Shown: positions 43,222 through 53,516 of the stretch, in pieces
Layout of the letters: the number at the start of each line of letters is the position of its first letter
How positions within the stretch are numbered: position 1 is the first letter of the stretch
DNA from: Christiangramia bathymodioli
Lineage (GTDB): Bacteria > Bacteroidota > Bacteroidia > Flavobacteriales > Flavobacteriaceae
Direction of reading: 5' to 3'
DNA: 64,000 nucleotides
NCBI GenBank assembly: GCA_009735695.1
Contig: SRSL01000004.1
Span: 207,366-271,365 of the forward strand
The notes under the pieces: generated by a model
The model's database searches: none
What the model was told of the DNA's origin: nothing
The model's input: only the letters and a program-made list of their open reading frames with translations
Position numbers and translations under genes: made by a program

Positions 43222-43800
43222 TTAGAATTTTAGTTTTACTTCAAGGTCGAAGTTGTCGTAAATGGTCTTGTCTCCAAGATTGTCAAAGAAACTTCCTGAA
43301 CCATATCTCACGTTATATTTAGAACGATCTATCGTCAAATCGGTTGTAGCTGTATTTCCATTCATTTTCAGGTCGAAGGTGATAGGATGCGTTTCATTCT
43401 TGATGGTAAGATCTCCTACGATTCCATAAACACCATTTCCCTTTGATGCTGCACTGGTGATCACCAGTTTCGCAGTTGGATGGTTTTCAACTCCAAAAAA
43501 GTCGTCAGACTTCAGGTGACCTTCCAGTTTACCTTTACTTTCTCCAGAAAGATCGGTTACTTCGATGGTACTCATGTCCATCACAAATTCTCCGCCAACG
43601 ATCTTGTCGTCTTCCATCATTAAATGGCCGCTTTCAAGCTGAATGTTGCCATAGTGAGAACCGGTAACTTTTTCACCTTTCCATTTTACCGTACTGGCTT
43701 CTACATCTACTTCTTTTTTTGTGTTGGTGAACGCTAGAGTGGTTAACACCATTACGATGGCTATTCCGCCTTTTACAAATCTATTTTTCATGGTTTTCAA
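43222..43800 (-). CDS. YceI-family periplasmic lipid-binding protein
   Basis: 192 aa with a signal peptide (about 1-27, ending TLAFTNT). The mature lipocalin-like barrel binds isoprenoid-type lipids in characterised members. Signatures: STVKWKGEKVTGSHYGNIQLESGHLMMEDDKIVGGEFVMDMSTIEV, LKSDDFFGVENHPTAKLVIT and DLTIDRSKYNVRYGS. Start at 43800 or three codons later (43791); both give a valid signal peptide. It lies 13 nt after the nitroreductase, third gene of a MarR-led operon. Confidence 0.92.
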   Translation of the reverse strand: MKTMKNRFVKGGIAIVMVLTTLAFTNTKKEVDVEASTVKWKGEKVTGSHYGNIQLESGHLMMEDDKIVGGEFVMDMSTIEVTDLSGESKGKLEGHLKSDDFFGVENHPTAKLVITSAASKGNGVYGIVGDLTIKNETHPITFDLKMNGNTATTDLTIDRSKYNVRYGSGSFFDNLGDKTIYDNFDLEVKLKF

Positions 43801-43813
43801 TTTTAATCTGTTA

Positions 43814-44467
43814 TTAAATTATTTCAATTAAATCTTTTTTCGCTTTTCTAACTTTTGCAAGATGCTGGTAAGGATCTTCTTCGCTTCGGTATCCTATTGG
43901 AGCGATCACGGCAGTGGTTAGATTTCTTTCTTCCAGACCGAGAATTTCATCAAATTTTTTGGCATCGAAGCCTTCCATAGGGCAGGTGTCGATCTTCATA
44001 TTCGCGGCTGCCGACAATAAATTGCCCAGTGCGATGTAGGCCTGTTTCGCAGCCCAGTTTTGCTGAATATCTGCCGGAAGCTGAAGAGTAGTGTTTTTGA
44101 TCATGTCTTCCATTCCTTTAAGATCCTCCCGGCTTACATTGCGAGTTTCCGCGATATTGTTAAGGTAGGAATCCAGGTAATCTTCTGATACAGATTTCAA
44201 ACTGGCGAATACTATTAGATGAGAGGCTTCGGCAACCTGTGACTGGTTCCATGCAGCGGCCTTTAATTGCTCTCTGATTTCAGGATTGGTTACCACGATC
44301 ACTTCATAGGGTTGTAGACCGTATGATGAGGCGGTTAGCTGAATACTTTCCAAAAGGTTATTCAGGTCTTCCTGACTGATCTTTTTTTGCGCATCAAATT
44401 TCTTTGTGGCATATCTCCAGTTCAGGTTCTCGTTGTAAGTGTTTTGGGTTTTAACTTCTAAGTTCAT
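43814..44467 (-). CDS. nitroreductase-family NAD(P)H oxidoreductase
   Basis: 217 aa, FMN-dependent nitroreductase fold (NfsB-like dimer). Motifs: NWRYATKKFD at the N-terminal FMN loop, QLTASSYGLQPYEVIVV, AYIALGNLLSAAANMKIDTCPMEGFD and VIAPIGYRSEEDPYQ near the C-terminus, which contact FMN. Substrate may be quinones or nitroaromatics. Its start overlaps the MarR gene end by 17 nt, and the yceI gene follows, implying MarR control in response to a redox-active compound. Confidence 0.92.
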   Translation of the reverse strand: MNLEVKTQNTYNENLNWRYATKKFDAQKKISQEDLNNLLESIQLTASSYGLQPYEVIVVTNPEIREQLKAAAWNQSQVAEASHLIVFASLKSVSEDYLDSYLNNIAETRNVSREDLKGMEDMIKNTTLQLPADIQQNWAAKQAYIALGNLLSAAANMKIDTCPMEGFDAKKFDEILGLEERNLTTAVIAPIGYRSEEDPYQHLAKVRKAKKDLIEII

Positions 44468-44903
44468 TCAATTTAGTGTTTAGCGATAAAACTTCTTTTT
44501 CATTTAGCTTGTCGGCAAATTCGTTTTCTACCTTATCTATTACCGGATCTATCTGTTCCAATAAGTTTAGGCCTTTGCCGGTTATTCTTATTTCAACTTT
44601 TCTTCTGTTGGAAGGGCATACAATACGTTCACACAATTCCTTATCTACCAGTTTATCTACCAGGCGGGTGGTGTTGCTCATTTTGCTAACCATTCTTTCC
44701 TGAATGGTAGACAGGTTTGCCGGCTTACCTTTCTGGCCTCTTAGAATTCGCAATACATTAAATTGTTGATTGCTAACCTCGAAAGGTTTTAAGGCTTCAG
44801 TAAGTCTTTCACTTATATAATTACCGGTCACAATTAGATTAAGCACCAGTTTCCTGGATACTGGTAAATTTCCATTAGTATGTAATAAGTCTTCAATTGT
44901 CAT
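44451..44903 (-). CDS. MarR-family transcriptional regulator
   Basis: 150 aa from the ATG at 44901-44903 (MTIEDLLHTNGN). A longer frame from a TTG at 44915 would start inside an operator repeat and is less likely. The winged helix is visible: KPFEVSNQQFNVLRILRGQKGKPANLSTIQERMVSKMSNTTRLVDKLVDKELCERIVCPSNRRKVEIRITGKG. MarR proteins are usually ligand-released repressors of their own operon; two operator-like repeats lie immediately upstream. A single Cys pair candidate (CERIVC, in the wing) could sense oxidants or quinones, which is inference. Confidence 0.92.
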   Translation of the reverse strand: MTIEDLLHTNGNLPVSRKLVLNLIVTGNYISERLTEALKPFEVSNQQFNVLRILRGQKGKPANLSTIQERMVSKMSNTTRLVDKLVDKELCERIVCPSNRRKVEIRITGKGLNLLEQIDPVIDKVENEFADKLNEKEVLSLNTKLNELRS

Positions 44904-44930
44904 TTGTATGTACAACTATTGTATGTACAA
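44904..44930 (-). promoter_or_regulatory. tandem MarR operator candidates
   Basis: Two perfect copies of the 12-mer TTGTATGTACAA (44904-44915 and 44919-44930, read on the plus strand), separated by 3 nt. Each is a near-palindrome TTGTA-N2-TACAA. They cover the region from the -7 box to the ATG of the MarR gene. Confidence 0.75.
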
Positions 44931-44935
44931 ATATA
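44928..44935 (-). promoter_or_regulatory. candidate -7 box of the MarR operon
   Basis: TATATTTG on the minus strand matches TAnnTTTG and overlaps the distal operator repeat by 3 nt. No TTTG is found 19 nt upstream. Confidence 0.5.
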
Positions 44936-45042
44936 GAATACAATTCTGGAGTTGAGGTTTAATAAAATGTTAAAATTTCAAGCTGCCTGCTTCTGAACTA
45001 TACAGACATTTATATTTACAATTCCAATAAACTTATGATACT

Positions 45043-45357
45043 ATGAAAGAATTAACTCAGGAAGAATGGCAGCAAAAACTAAAAAATGATAAGGATGCCG
45101 TGATTCTGGACGTGCGTACCGAAGAAGAAGTGGAAGATGGTTACATCCCTAATGCCAAGAATATTGATATATACCAGGGTCAGGGATTTATCAACGAAGT
45201 GGAAAAACTGGATAAATCAAAACATTATTATATATACTGCCGATCTGGGAAACGCAGTTCCCAGGCCTGCACGCTCCTGGATCAGATGGGTTTTAATGAG
45301 ACCTACAATCTATTAGGAGGCTTTTCTGAATGGGAAGGTGAGACTACAATTCCGTAG
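45043..45357 (+). CDS. single-domain rhodanese
   Basis: 104 aa, one rhodanese fold and no signal peptide, so cytosolic. The active-site loop is YIYCRSGKRSSQA with the persulfide-forming Cys near residue 66. DVRTEEEVEDGYIPNAKNIDI and LLGGFSEWEG are typical. Such proteins shuttle sulfane sulfur; the donor is unknown. Single gene with its own terminator. Confidence 0.92.
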   Translation: MKELTQEEWQQKLKNDKDAVILDVRTEEEVEDGYIPNAKNIDIYQGQGFINEVEKLDKSKHYYIYCRSGKRSSQACTLLDQMGFNETYNLLGGFSEWEGETTIP

Positions 45358-45395
45358 TCGGACAGGAACGAAATTAAGCTTATAAAAAGATATTG

Positions 45396-45425
45396 AGCCG
45401 CACCAAAAATGGTGTGGCTTTTTTT
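45396..45425 (+). terminator. terminator of the rhodanese gene
   Basis: AGCCGCACC (45396-45404) pairs with GGTGTGGCT (45411-45419), with one G-T pair, followed by a seven-T run. Confidence 0.85.
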
Positions 45426-45525
45426 GTTCAAATTTTAATTTTAAGAAAAAAATATTTGCGATATATCTAACATACTGTACATTTAAGCGATCTATTAACC
45501 TTTTTTTAACCTAAAACTTAAACAA

Positions 45526-46758
45526 ATGAAGTTAAAAACACTCAAATTAATGAGCACTGCTTTTATGTCTGCTGCTCTGTTTTTCTCCTGTAGCCAGGAT
45601 CAGAATTCGGGCGCTATGGAAGAAGAATCTCAGATGGTGGCACCATCTGATTCTCAAGTTATCCCTGGTCAATATATCGTTGTTTTTAAAGATAATGAGG
45701 GATCAAAAGCTGCTGAATCGTATCAGAAATCTCAGGACAGGGTCAAGGCTGCGGCCAATAAGCTAATGATGGAAGCCGGTATTAAGGGCGAGATCCTTCA
45801 TGCTTACAGTAAAACAATTAATGGTGTGACCCTTAAATTAAATCCTGCAGATGTAGAGAATCTTAGAAATAATGATAAGGTTGCCTATGTTGAAGAAGAC
45901 AGGCTGGTGATTTTCGCACCCCCATGTGGTACCCCTAACGGTGGTCCTTGTGATGGTGATGGCGGAGGAGAAGATCCAGATCCTTCTGGGCAGGAAACTC
46001 CTTACGGAATCACACGTGTGAACGGTGGAGTAAACTATACCGGATCTAATGTTGCCTATATTCTTGATTCTGGGGTAGACCTGGATCATCCAGATTTGAA
46101 TGTTGATGCCTCAAAAGGTTTTAATGCATTTACCTCAGGTAAGGATGGAAAGTCACTGGATGACGGTAACGGTCATGGAACTCATGTAGCTGGTACTATT
46201 GGAGCTGTTAACAATACTGTAGGTGTAATTGGGGTAGCCGCTGGAGCCACTGTAGTTCCTGTAAAGGTTCTTGACAGCCGTGGCAGCGGTTCCTATTCTG
46301 GTGTGATCGCCGGAGTGGATTTTGTAGGAGCTAAAGCAAAAAATGGAGATGTGGCCAATATGTCTTTAGGAGGTCCTGTTTCCCAGGCCCTTGATGATGC
46401 AGTAGTGGCTGCTGCAAGCAATGGTGTTAAGTTCGTGCTGGCAGCAGGTAATGAAAGCGATGACGCAAATAATCATTCTCCAGCCCGTGCAAACGGAACC
46501 AATGTATATACTATTTCTGCCATGGACAGTAATGATAACTGGGCTTATTTCTCTAATTATGGAAACCCACCAGTAGATTATGCCGCTCCAGGAGTTTCAA
46601 TAAAATCTACCTGGAAAAATGGAAGTTATAATACCATTAGTGGAACTTCAATGGCTGCACCCCATGCTGCAGGAGTTCTTTTACTAGGAAATGCAGGTAC
46701 AGATGGAAGCGTTAATGGCGACCCAGATGGCAACGCAGATCCTATTATCGTTTACTAG
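45526..46758 (+). CDS. subtilisin-like serine protease (S8), lipoprotein
   Basis: 410 aa. Signal peptide ends ALFFSC with lipidated C22. An I9-type propeptide follows (about 45-128, QYIVVFKDN... to VAYVEEDRLV), then a short Gly/Asp-rich linker. The catalytic domain has D181 (ILDSGVDLDHPD), H217 (GHGTHVAGT) and S375 (GTSMAAPHAAG), with oxyanion Asn in AAGNES near 309. There is no type IX secretion tail; with the lipobox this suggests membrane anchoring. The very short C-terminus stops just after the catalytic fold. Confidence 0.92.
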   Translation: MKLKTLKLMSTAFMSAALFFSCSQDQNSGAMEEESQMVAPSDSQVIPGQYIVVFKDNEGSKAAESYQKSQDRVKAAANKLMMEAGIKGEILHAYSKTINGVTLKLNPADVENLRNNDKVAYVEEDRLVIFAPPCGTPNGGPCDGDGGGEDPDPSGQETPYGITRVNGGVNYTGSNVAYILDSGVDLDHPDLNVDASKGFNAFTSGKDGKSLDDGNGHGTHVAGTIGAVNNTVGVIGVAAGATVVPVKVLDSRGSGSYSGVIAGVDFVGAKAKNGDVANMSLGGPVSQALDDAVVAAASNGVKFVLAAGNESDDANNHSPARANGTNVYTISAMDSNDNWAYFSNYGNPPVDYAAPGVSIKSTWKNGSYNTISGTSMAAPHAAGVLLLGNAGTDGSVNGDPDGNADPIIVY

Positions 46759-46782
46759 AATTACTTAATTTAATAGATCTAG

Positions 46783-46808
46783 AAAAAGCGCCCGTCTGGG
46801 TGCTTTTT
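46783..46808 (+). terminator. terminator of the subtilase gene
   Basis: AAAAAGCGCCC (46783-46793) pairs with GGGTGCTTTTT (46798-46808), with one G-T pair and loop GTCT. Confidence 0.85.
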
Positions 46809-46916
46809 TAGTTTGAAATACTCAAATTGATTTTTTTACGTTAAAAACATATACCGAAAACTTTGATTGGTTTTTTAAATTGATATATTTAAACCCGAAT
46901 TGCCGCTATTTATACT

Positions 46917-47609
46917 ATGATCATGAATAAAGCTTTTTATGTACTTGTGTTAGGATTACTATGTTTTTCTGTTAATTCCAATGCACAGGAATTCAGTTTT
47001 GGAATTAAAGGAGGCGCTAACTATGTAATGGGAGGCCAGATAACCGGAAACAGTTCTAATGGACTTTATTTTGACGGAACCGTAGAAGCAGATCCTGAAT
47101 TCGGATTTCACGGGGGTGCCTTTTTTGAAGCAAGATTTGGTAAATTTCTTCTAAGACCGGAATTCATTTACAGTACGATGAAGACCGAGTTTGGATTCCC
47201 AACCGCACCTTCTCTTTACGAAGTAGACAAAATTAGTGTTCCCCTATTAATAGGTTATAACATATGGGGGCCAATCGATATTTATGCGGGACCTGCTTAT
47301 CAGAATATTCTTGATTCTTCTCTTGAAGGAACCGAGCCGCCTAATCAGGTGATCGTTGCCCAAAATACACCGCTTGCAGCTCAGGCCGGAATTAAGGCAA
47401 GTTTTGGAAGATTTGAAGTTGACCTGCGTTATGACAGAACTTTAGCTTCAGAAGAACCAATGGAACTCGATATCGTTAACAGCGACTACGGAATCAACAG
47501 AGCAACCTTTGATGATTCTAGACTGAATCAATTCCTGTTGAGCATGAGCTTTAAAATATTCGATACGGCAGCCAATCCGGGGAGACGTAAAGGGGGGTGC
47601 TATTTCTAG
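46917..47609 (+). CDS. outer-membrane beta-barrel (porin-family) protein
   Basis: 230 aa. A signal peptide ends VNSNAQ near residue 22. The mature part opens EFSFGIKGGANYVMGG and shows alternating strands with aromatic girdles (FLLRPEFIYSTMK, IDIYAGPAYQNIL, GRFEVDLRYDRTL), typical of the eight-stranded OMP_b-brl family in Bacteroidota. The last residues NPGRRKGGCYF are unusual for a barrel, which normally ends in an aromatic strand; here that strand is LLSMSFKIF, followed by a 15-residue tail. The start could be two codons later (46923). Cargo or function unknown. Confidence 0.85.
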   Translation: MIMNKAFYVLVLGLLCFSVNSNAQEFSFGIKGGANYVMGGQITGNSSNGLYFDGTVEADPEFGFHGGAFFEARFGKFLLRPEFIYSTMKTEFGFPTAPSLYEVDKISVPLLIGYNIWGPIDIYAGPAYQNILDSSLEGTEPPNQVIVAQNTPLAAQAGIKASFGRFEVDLRYDRTLASEEPMELDIVNSDYGINRATFDDSRLNQFLLSMSFKIFDTAANPGRRKGGCYF

Positions 47610-47631
47610 AAAAAAGATATTTATCATAAAT

Positions 47632-47663
47632 AAAAAGGGATGATCTGCAGATCATCCCTTTTT
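47632..47663. terminator. terminator after the beta-barrel gene
   Basis: Near-perfect palindrome: AAAAAGGGATGATC pairs with GATCATCCCTTTTT around TGCA-type centre, followed by T's. It is 22 nt after the stop codon. Confidence 0.88.
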
Positions 47664-47803
47664 TGTGTTGGTTAGTTTAAGAATAAGATGAAACATTTAT
47701 TTCCTAGCTATGCGCTTACTCTAAAACCAAAACTTTGAATTCATAAAGTTATATTTATTTTTTTACAATTCCTATAGAGGGATTACCCCCAGATTTTACA
47801 AGC

Positions 47804-50800
47804 TTATTCCCCATATTCCAGCAATTCGGTATTTTTAATTTTCTCCTTTTTTCTTTTCGCATATTTCTGGATGTCTTCCAGTATCAAATACAGGCAGGGG
47901 ACGATGATCAAAATTATAGAAGTGGCGAAAACGATTCCAAAGCCCAGGGAAATAGCCATAGGTATTAAATAATAGGCCTGAGAGGAGGTTTCCAGGATTA
48001 TAGGTGTTAATCCTCCAAATGTGGTAAGGGTGGTAAGCAGGATAGGTCTGAAACGACGTAATCCGGCTTCATGAATGGCTTCATAAACTGTAACTGCATC
48101 TTTGGTTCTCTTTTTATTGGCGTAATCTATCATGATGAGTGAATCGTTCACTACAACTCCCGAAAGTGCAATAACCCCCATCAAACTAACGATAGAAAGA
48201 TCATACCCAAGAATTATATGGCCAATTACCGCCCCAACAATTCCAAAAGGAATAGCGAACATAATAATAAGCGGTTGTGTATAGCTGTTAAAGGCGATGG
48301 CCAGTAAGGCATATATGATAAGCATGGCCATCGAAAAACCACTCCAGAGTACCGATGTTGATTCTCTCATGTCGGCCTGACTGCCCTCAAAGGTCCAGGT
48401 AATCCCTGGGTAATCTGCCCTGAGTTGTGGTAGCACTTCACTCTGTATGGACTCGAGCACCCTGCTCACGGCATTTGAAGGTTCTACATCCATACCTACA
48501 TTTACTACCCTTCTGCCGTCTCTCCTGTTAATACTGGTAAAGGCTTCCCTTTGTTCCACTTCTACTACGTCCATTAATGGCACCTCCATGCCATCCTGGG
48601 TTCGAATAATGAAATTCTCCAGATTCTGAATATCCCTTCGTTCTGCCAGTGGCAATTTTACCCGGACTTCAATTTCATTATTTCCTCGCAACTGTCGCAT
48701 GGCAAGTGCGCCAAAAAATGCGTCCCGAACCTGCTGGCCTACCTGGTTTGAAGTTAGGCCCAGATTTCGTCCTTCCGGAAGCAATTTAAAATCATATTGT
48801 AACTTTCCCTTGTTATAATTATCACTAACGTCCCGGGTGTTTTCAAAATTTTCCATGGTGGTAAGGAAACTCTGACTGGCTTTCTCGAGAACATTAATAT
48901 CAGAATGACTAAGGTCAACGCTGATATCCTGCTGGTATCCACCGGGTCCTCTTTCAGCCTCAAAGGTGATCTGATCGACTCCTTCTATTTCTCCAATATT
49001 ATCTCTCCATAATGCGATGAGTTCTTTTGCACTCATATCTCTTTCATCAGGCGGAAGCATCACGATTTCCACATCTATAAAATTCTGTCCACGCACATTG
49101 GTTTTAATGCCTTCAGCGACTTCATATAAATTATGCTTATCAAACATTTCCCGGGTAGACTGGGTGATATCCTCGGCAACCTTGGCAGCCTGAAGGGTAG
49201 TGGTGCCCACCGGTAACCTTACCCCGGCCTCAATTTCATCTGCAGCCACCTCAGGCATCATGATCATCCCCATATGGTCGCTGTAACCGTAACCTCCAAC
49301 CATGAGCAATAAAGCTACGGCTGCGCTTAAGGTGATATAGCGGTGTTTAAGGCATTTGTCCAGGAAAGGCCTGTAGTACCTGTCTATGATATAGTTGAAT
49401 TTCTGCGCAAATTTTTCCTGCCAGCCTTCCAGTTTTGCTACCCAGCTCTTTCTTTTCTTTTTTTCTGAAAGACTCGCCAGGTGAGAGGGAAGTATAAAAA
49501 GAGCCTCAATTAGCGAGACCGCAAGTATAACGATCACGACAACCGGTAAGGGCCACCAGAATTTTCCGGTTTCTCCTGGCATAAATAATAAGGGTACAAA
49601 GGCAATTATTGTGGTAATAATACTGAAGCTAACAGGTTTAGCAACGTCTCTGGTTCCTTTGATGGCAGCCTTCATATAGCTATGTCCCTGCTGCCTGTAT
49701 TCGAAAATATTTTCCCCAACCACAATGGCGTCATCTACTACAATTCCCAGTACTACCAGGAATCCGAACATGGAGATCATATTAATGCTAACGCCTATCA
49801 TCGGTAGAAATATCATACCACCTATGAATGAAATGGCCATGCCCATCATCACCCAGAAGGCCAAACGGTATTCCAGAAATAGGGTAAGGATAAATAGAAC
49901 GATTACGATCGCAAGAATTCCATTTTCGGTAAGCAGGGAAAGTCGTTCCCGGTAATCTTCGGCCCTGTTGCTATCTATTCGGTAATTTACCCCTGGCGGT
50001 AACTGAAAATCATCCAGGATTTCCTGTACCGCTTCTGCGATCTCCAGTGGAGACTGGTTTCCAACCCTGAAAATTTCAAGATCTACGGAAGGGGTCTGGT
50101 TGAATTTTCCGTGGTAACCGGTCTCTTCAAAACCATCGGTGATGTCTGCAATATCTGCCAGCGTGACTTTTGCGCCTGAGGGAGAAGAAACTATGGTGAT
50201 ATTCCCGAATTCTTCAGCCCATTGTTTGCGCTCCTGCATACGCAGAAGAATTTCTCCCGATTTTGTTTCCACAGCTCCCGCAGGTACGTCTTCACTGGAG
50301 TTAGCGATCAGGTTGGCTACACTGCCGAGGGTAAAATTATATTTTCTAAGGTCGTTACGGGAAATCTCTACGTGTGTTACGAAATCTGGAACATTGCCTA
50401 TTTCAACCTGAGTGATCTCCGGATTGCTTAAAAGACGGGTGCGTAATCGTTCCACCAGTTTTCGAAGGGTCCAGATATCAACATTTCCGTAAAGGGCGAT
50501 CTGCATTACATCCTGCTGCCTGTTCTGAAGACTTACCTGTGGTTCCTCAATATCATCGGGGAAGGTACGAATTCGGCTTACTGCCTGGTCTATGTCCTGG
50601 AAGGCCTTCATCCTGTCAGTCCCCGCGATCAGTTCAATTACGATCTCTCCGGAACCTTCATTTGCGGTTGAAACGATCTCCTTGATACCCTGTACTCCTC
50701 TAATTGCCTCTTCTACCGGAAGTAGGATTCCCTGTTCAACTTCTGCCGGAGCGGCACCAGGGTAAACCACATTTACATTGACGTAATCCAGCTGGAATTG

Positions 50801-50947
50801 AGGGAACACTTCTTTTTGAATTGTGAACATGGTATAAATTCCCGCCCCCAGTAAAATGATCATAAGGAGGTTGGCAGCAACCGAATTTCTCGCCATATAG
50901 CCAATCGCGCCTTCCTTCCTCGGTTTCTTTTTTTCTGACTTCCCCAT
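47804..50947 (-). CDS. RND multidrug efflux permease (HAE-1 type)
   Basis: Proton-driven inner-membrane pump, 1047 aa, full length for the AcrB class. TM1 lies near residues 22-42 ([21 protein letters not shown]), two large periplasmic loops follow TM1 and TM7, and there are about twelve TMs. [28 protein letters not shown] is the typical start of the porter domain, and the proton-relay region [22 protein letters not shown] in TM4 carries the Asp pair. Drug versus metal specificity cannot be read; the absence of His/Met clusters favours organic compounds. It lies 4 nt after the adaptor gene, last of the OMF-adaptor-permease operon. Confidence 0.94.
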   Translation of the reverse strand: MGKSEKKKPRKEGAIGYMARNSVAANLLMIILLGAGIYTMFTIQKEVFPQFQLDYVNVNVVYPGAAPAEVEQGILLPVEEAIRGVQGIKEIVSTANEGSGEIVIELIAGTDRMKAFQDIDQAVSRIRTFPDDIEEPQVSLQNRQQDVMQIALYGNVDIWTLRKLVERLRTRLLSNPEITQVEIGNVPDFVTHVEISRNDLRKYNFTLGSVANLIANSSEDVPAGAVETKSGEILLRMQERKQWAEEFGNITIVSSPSGAKVTLADIADITDGFEETGYHGKFNQTPSVDLEIFRVGNQSPLEIAEAVQEILDDFQLPPGVNYRIDSNRAEDYRERLSLLTENGILAIVIVLFILTLFLEYRLAFWVMMGMAISFIGGMIFLPMIGVSINMISMFGFLVVLGIVVDDAIVVGENIFEYRQQGHSYMKAAIKGTRDVAKPVSFSIITTIIAFVPLLFMPGETGKFWWPLPVVVIVILAVSLIEALFILPSHLASLSEKKKRKSWVAKLEGWQEKFAQKFNYIIDRYYRPFLDKCLKHRYITLSAAVALLLMVGGYGYSDHMGMIMMPEVAADEIEAGVRLPVGTTTLQAAKVAEDITQSTREMFDKHNLYEVAEGIKTNVRGQNFIDVEIVMLPPDERDMSAKELIALWRDNIGEIEGVDQITFEAERGPGGYQQDISVDLSHSDINVLEKASQSFLTTMENFENTRDVSDNYNKGKLQYDFKLLPEGRNLGLTSNQVGQQVRDAFFGALAMRQLRGNNEIEVRVKLPLAERRDIQNLENFIIRTQDGMEVPLMDVVEVEQREAFTSINRRDGRRVVNVGMDVEPSNAVSRVLESIQSEVLPQLRADYPGITWTFEGSQADMRESTSVLWSGFSMAMLIIYALLAIAFNSYTQPLIIMFAIPFGIVGAVIGHIILGYDLSIVSLMGVIALSGVVVNDSLIMIDYANKKRTKDAVTVYEAIHEAGLRRFRPILLTTLTTFGGLTPIILETSSQAYYLIPMAISLGFGIVFATSIILIIVPCLYLILEDIQKYAKRKKEKIKNTELLEYGE

Positions 50948-50951
50948 CTTT

Positions 50952-52154
50952 CTAATTTTTACTGATCTCCTCGTTAACTTGGCTCACCGAATCTGTAGCT
51001 TGAGTTCGAAGCCGGATCCCTTCCGTCACGGTGCTCAAATTTGTAAGTACAACTTTTTCATTAGCTTCAATGCCATGCCTGATATACGCATATTCTGCAT
51101 CGGTTAAGGCTATATCCACCTCGCGGATCGAAAGTTCACCATCCTGCATTACCCAAACCGTTTGATTGGTTCGTACAAGGTCCCTGTCTAACCTAACCAC
51201 ATCTTTGATCTCCCTCGCCTGGATATTCGCTTCGACAAAGGTTCCGATCATCAGGCGGGGTTTATTATTCTCAGCCTGTCTTGCTAGAGGATCGGGAACT
51301 TTCACCAGCACCTGAGCTAGTCTTGTTTGGTCATCCAGTGCTCCAACCTGTTTGTCTAAAAAGCCGGTTCTGAAACTGTCTTTTGGCCAGGCCGAATTAT
51401 TATTAATGATCACTTCTGAACCTTTTTCATCTTCAGAATCTGGAAATTCAAGCCAGGCAAGCTTATTCACAGGAATGGCAAGGTTCACCCAGTAATAATC
51501 GGTTCCCACGAGCCGGCCAAGATTGTCTCCGGGAGCTACTTGTGAACCCAGGGTTACGTTCTGTGAGAGGATATGCGCATCGAATGGCGCCCTGATACTG
51601 GTTCTGGCCAGGTTGATCTCTGCCTGTTCCACCGCAGCCTGGGCTGCCTGAATTCTTGCTTTTACCGCATTTAGCTGAGGTTCCCTGAGAACAAGAGATC
51701 GTTGCCGGTTTGAAAGCGAATCACCTCCCACCAATTGTAGATCCTGTTCTGCCACTTCCTGCCTTCCCATTTCCATCTCCAGGTCGGTTTGGGCCTGTAA
51801 TAACTCGCTTTTTCTTAGGTCTAATTGATTTCTGAAATCAGAAGGATCTATCTGAAGTAGGAGAGTGCCTTTTTCAACAAACCCACCGGGAACAAAACGG
51901 TCTGATCTTCTTATTACCTGCCCGCTTACCAGGGGACTTAACATTACATCTTCAACGGGTCTTACAGTACCTGTAGCCTGGATAACGGGTGTAAAGTTGC
52001 CTTTTTCAGCATTTGTCACATCTACCAGCATGGCCATTTGTTTGCTGGCGCCTTCCTGCTGAGCCGTTGGTTCGGTCATAAAAACCAGAATAGTGACCGC
52101 GGCTGCTGCCAGCAAAATCCCTCCACATATGATCAGTATTTTTTTAGTAGACAT
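50952..52154 (-). CDS. RND efflux periplasmic adaptor
   Basis: 400 aa membrane-fusion protein. The N-terminal helix ([20 protein letters not shown], about 5-25) anchors it. Barrel-sandwich halves are visible: [24 protein letters not shown]...[11 protein letters not shown] and [32 protein letters not shown], with a coiled-coil hairpin between (about 105-170). The C-terminal beta-barrel and membrane-proximal domains follow. It bridges the RND pump to the outer-membrane factor. 9 nt after the OMF gene. Confidence 0.93.
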   Translation of the reverse strand: MSTKKILIICGGILLAAAAVTILVFMTEPTAQQEGASKQMAMLVDVTNAEKGNFTPVIQATGTVRPVEDVMLSPLVSGQVIRRSDRFVPGGFVEKGTLLLQIDPSDFRNQLDLRKSELLQAQTDLEMEMGRQEVAEQDLQLVGGDSLSNRQRSLVLREPQLNAVKARIQAAQAAVEQAEINLARTSIRAPFDAHILSQNVTLGSQVAPGDNLGRLVGTDYYWVNLAIPVNKLAWLEFPDSEDEKGSEVIINNNSAWPKDSFRTGFLDKQVGALDDQTRLAQVLVKVPDPLARQAENNKPRLMIGTFVEANIQAREIKDVVRLDRDLVRTNQTVWVMQDGELSIREVDIALTDAEYAYIRHGIEANEKVVLTNLSTVTEGIRLRTQATDSVSQVNEEISKN

Positions 52155-52163
52155 AAGCTTGGT

Positions 52164-53516
52164 TTAATTAAATTGAGGTTCTTCTACATCTTCCAGTTCA
52201 AAGCCACCGGCCAGGGCGCGGTATAATGATATTCGTATCTCTATTAGGTTTTGTTTGGCGGTGATATAATCACGTTGCAGCTGCTGTTGTTCTCCCAGCG
52301 CCAGGAGCACGTCCAGGTATTCGCTAAGGCCGTTTAAAAATTCAGTTCTTAACTGGCGAATGGTTTTATTAGATAGCTCCAACCTGTCTTCAAGTATTTG
52401 GATCCTTTCTTTTTGTTTCAATTCCCTGATTAGCGCATCTTCAACCTCCCTGAATGAAGTTAGGACGGTCTGGCCATACTGATACAAATTTTGGTATTTT
52501 AAAGCTTCGGTTCGGCTAACTTCGGCCTTAAGTCTTCCCCCGGTTATAAGCGGCGCAAAAATATTACCGGCTAGCGTATAGGCCCAGTCGTTAAAAATAT
52601 TATTGAAATTGTTCGACCTGGCCTGACCCACCAAGCTCAGCGATAAACGGGGATATTTATTTCGTATCGCTACAGCCATATCACGATCTGCGGCCAGTAC
52701 CAAATTATAGGCCTGTTTAAGGTCGGGACGTCTTCGCACCAGTTCCAGTGGGAGCCCGGTTTCAGGCAGGGGAGGAAGAGATGGGAAACTATCGGTTGCC
52801 ACGATCAGCTCGTTTTGCGCAGGTTTGGCCAGCAATAAGGCAAGCTGATTCTTCAGAATTTCGATATCGGTTTCATAAAGGACCTTTTGTTCGCGGGTAT
52901 TCTGAAGCAATTGCTCCTGCCTCAATATATCCACTGCACGAATCTGGCCACCAGTGAATCTGGCTCTGATAAGCCGTGTGATCTCTTCGTTGGTCTGAAT
53001 TTGATTTTCGGCCAGTTCGAGTTGCTGCCTGGCCGCTGCGAGCCGGTAATAGGTAAGAGCAGTTTCAGCAGAAATGCTAATGGCGGCCGCCTGGTAATCG
53101 TAATAGCTCGCCTGGGCTCGATATTCTTCAGCTTCTATCCCTGCCCTGATCCTTCCCCAGAGATCTACCTCATAAGCTGCGGCAAGTCCTATCTGGGTAT
53201 TTTCACCTCCGGCAAAATCGGGTTCCGGCCGGCTGATTCCCGATCGTGCTTCCGCAGATATATCCGGGATCAGAAATGATTTTTCCCTTTTTACAACAGC
53301 CATAGCAGCCAAAAAACCTTGCTGACTCGCAGCCAGACCAAGGTTATTGTCAAGACTTTGTTCTATAATGAAATCAAGTTCAGGATCATCAAAACTGGTC
53401 CACCAACTGTTGGGTAATTCTACAGTCCCGGAATTTGAAAATTCTTCCGGTTGTTCGATGGGAGCTTCTACTTCTTCCATTTTTGGAGCACAACCCGTAA
53501 GCATACCTGCAAGCAA
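52164..53516 (-). CDS. RND outer-membrane factor (TolC/NodT-like lipoprotein), start abnormal
   Basis: 450 aa as read from a TTG at 53516. Two OEP repeats are recognisable: WWTSFDDPELDFIIEQSLDNNLGLAASQ and PLPETGLPLELVRRRPDLKQAYNLVLAADRDMAVAIRNKYPRLSL, the latter the NodT-type signature. A lipobox TGC is present, but from TTG only eight residues precede that Cys, too short for a signal peptide. In-frame upstream sequence (to about 53552) reads NFNLSRYNWICLLLAGMLTGC, a perfect lipoprotein signal, but has no in-frame ATG; an ATG at 53554-53556 is one base out of frame. Either a non-ATG start or a 1-nt frameshift is implied. Confidence 0.85.
   Translation of the reverse strand: MLAGMLTGCAPKMEEVEAPIEQPEEFSNSGTVELPNSWWTSFDDPELDFIIEQSLDNNLGLAASQQGFLAAMAVVKREKSFLIPDISAEARSGISRPEPDFAGGENTQIGLAAAYEVDLWGRIRAGIEAEEYRAQASYYDYQAAAISISAETALTYYRLAAARQQLELAENQIQTNEEITRLIRARFTGGQIRAVDILRQEQLLQNTREQKVLYETDIEILKNQLALLLAKPAQNELIVATDSFPSLPPLPETGLPLELVRRRPDLKQAYNLVLAADRDMAVAIRNKYPRLSLSLVGQARSNNFNNIFNDWAYTLAGNIFAPLITGGRLKAEVSRTEALKYQNLYQYGQTVLTSFREVEDALIRELKQKERIQILEDRLELSNKTIRQLRTEFLNGLSEYLDVLLALGEQQQLQRDYITAKQNLIEIRISLYRALAGGFELEDVEEPQFN

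Noticed and set aside
44904..44930. Tandem 12-mers considered as a CRISPR or other array
   Set aside because: Only two units with a 3-nt gap, palindromic and placed at a MarR promoter; an operator explains them better.
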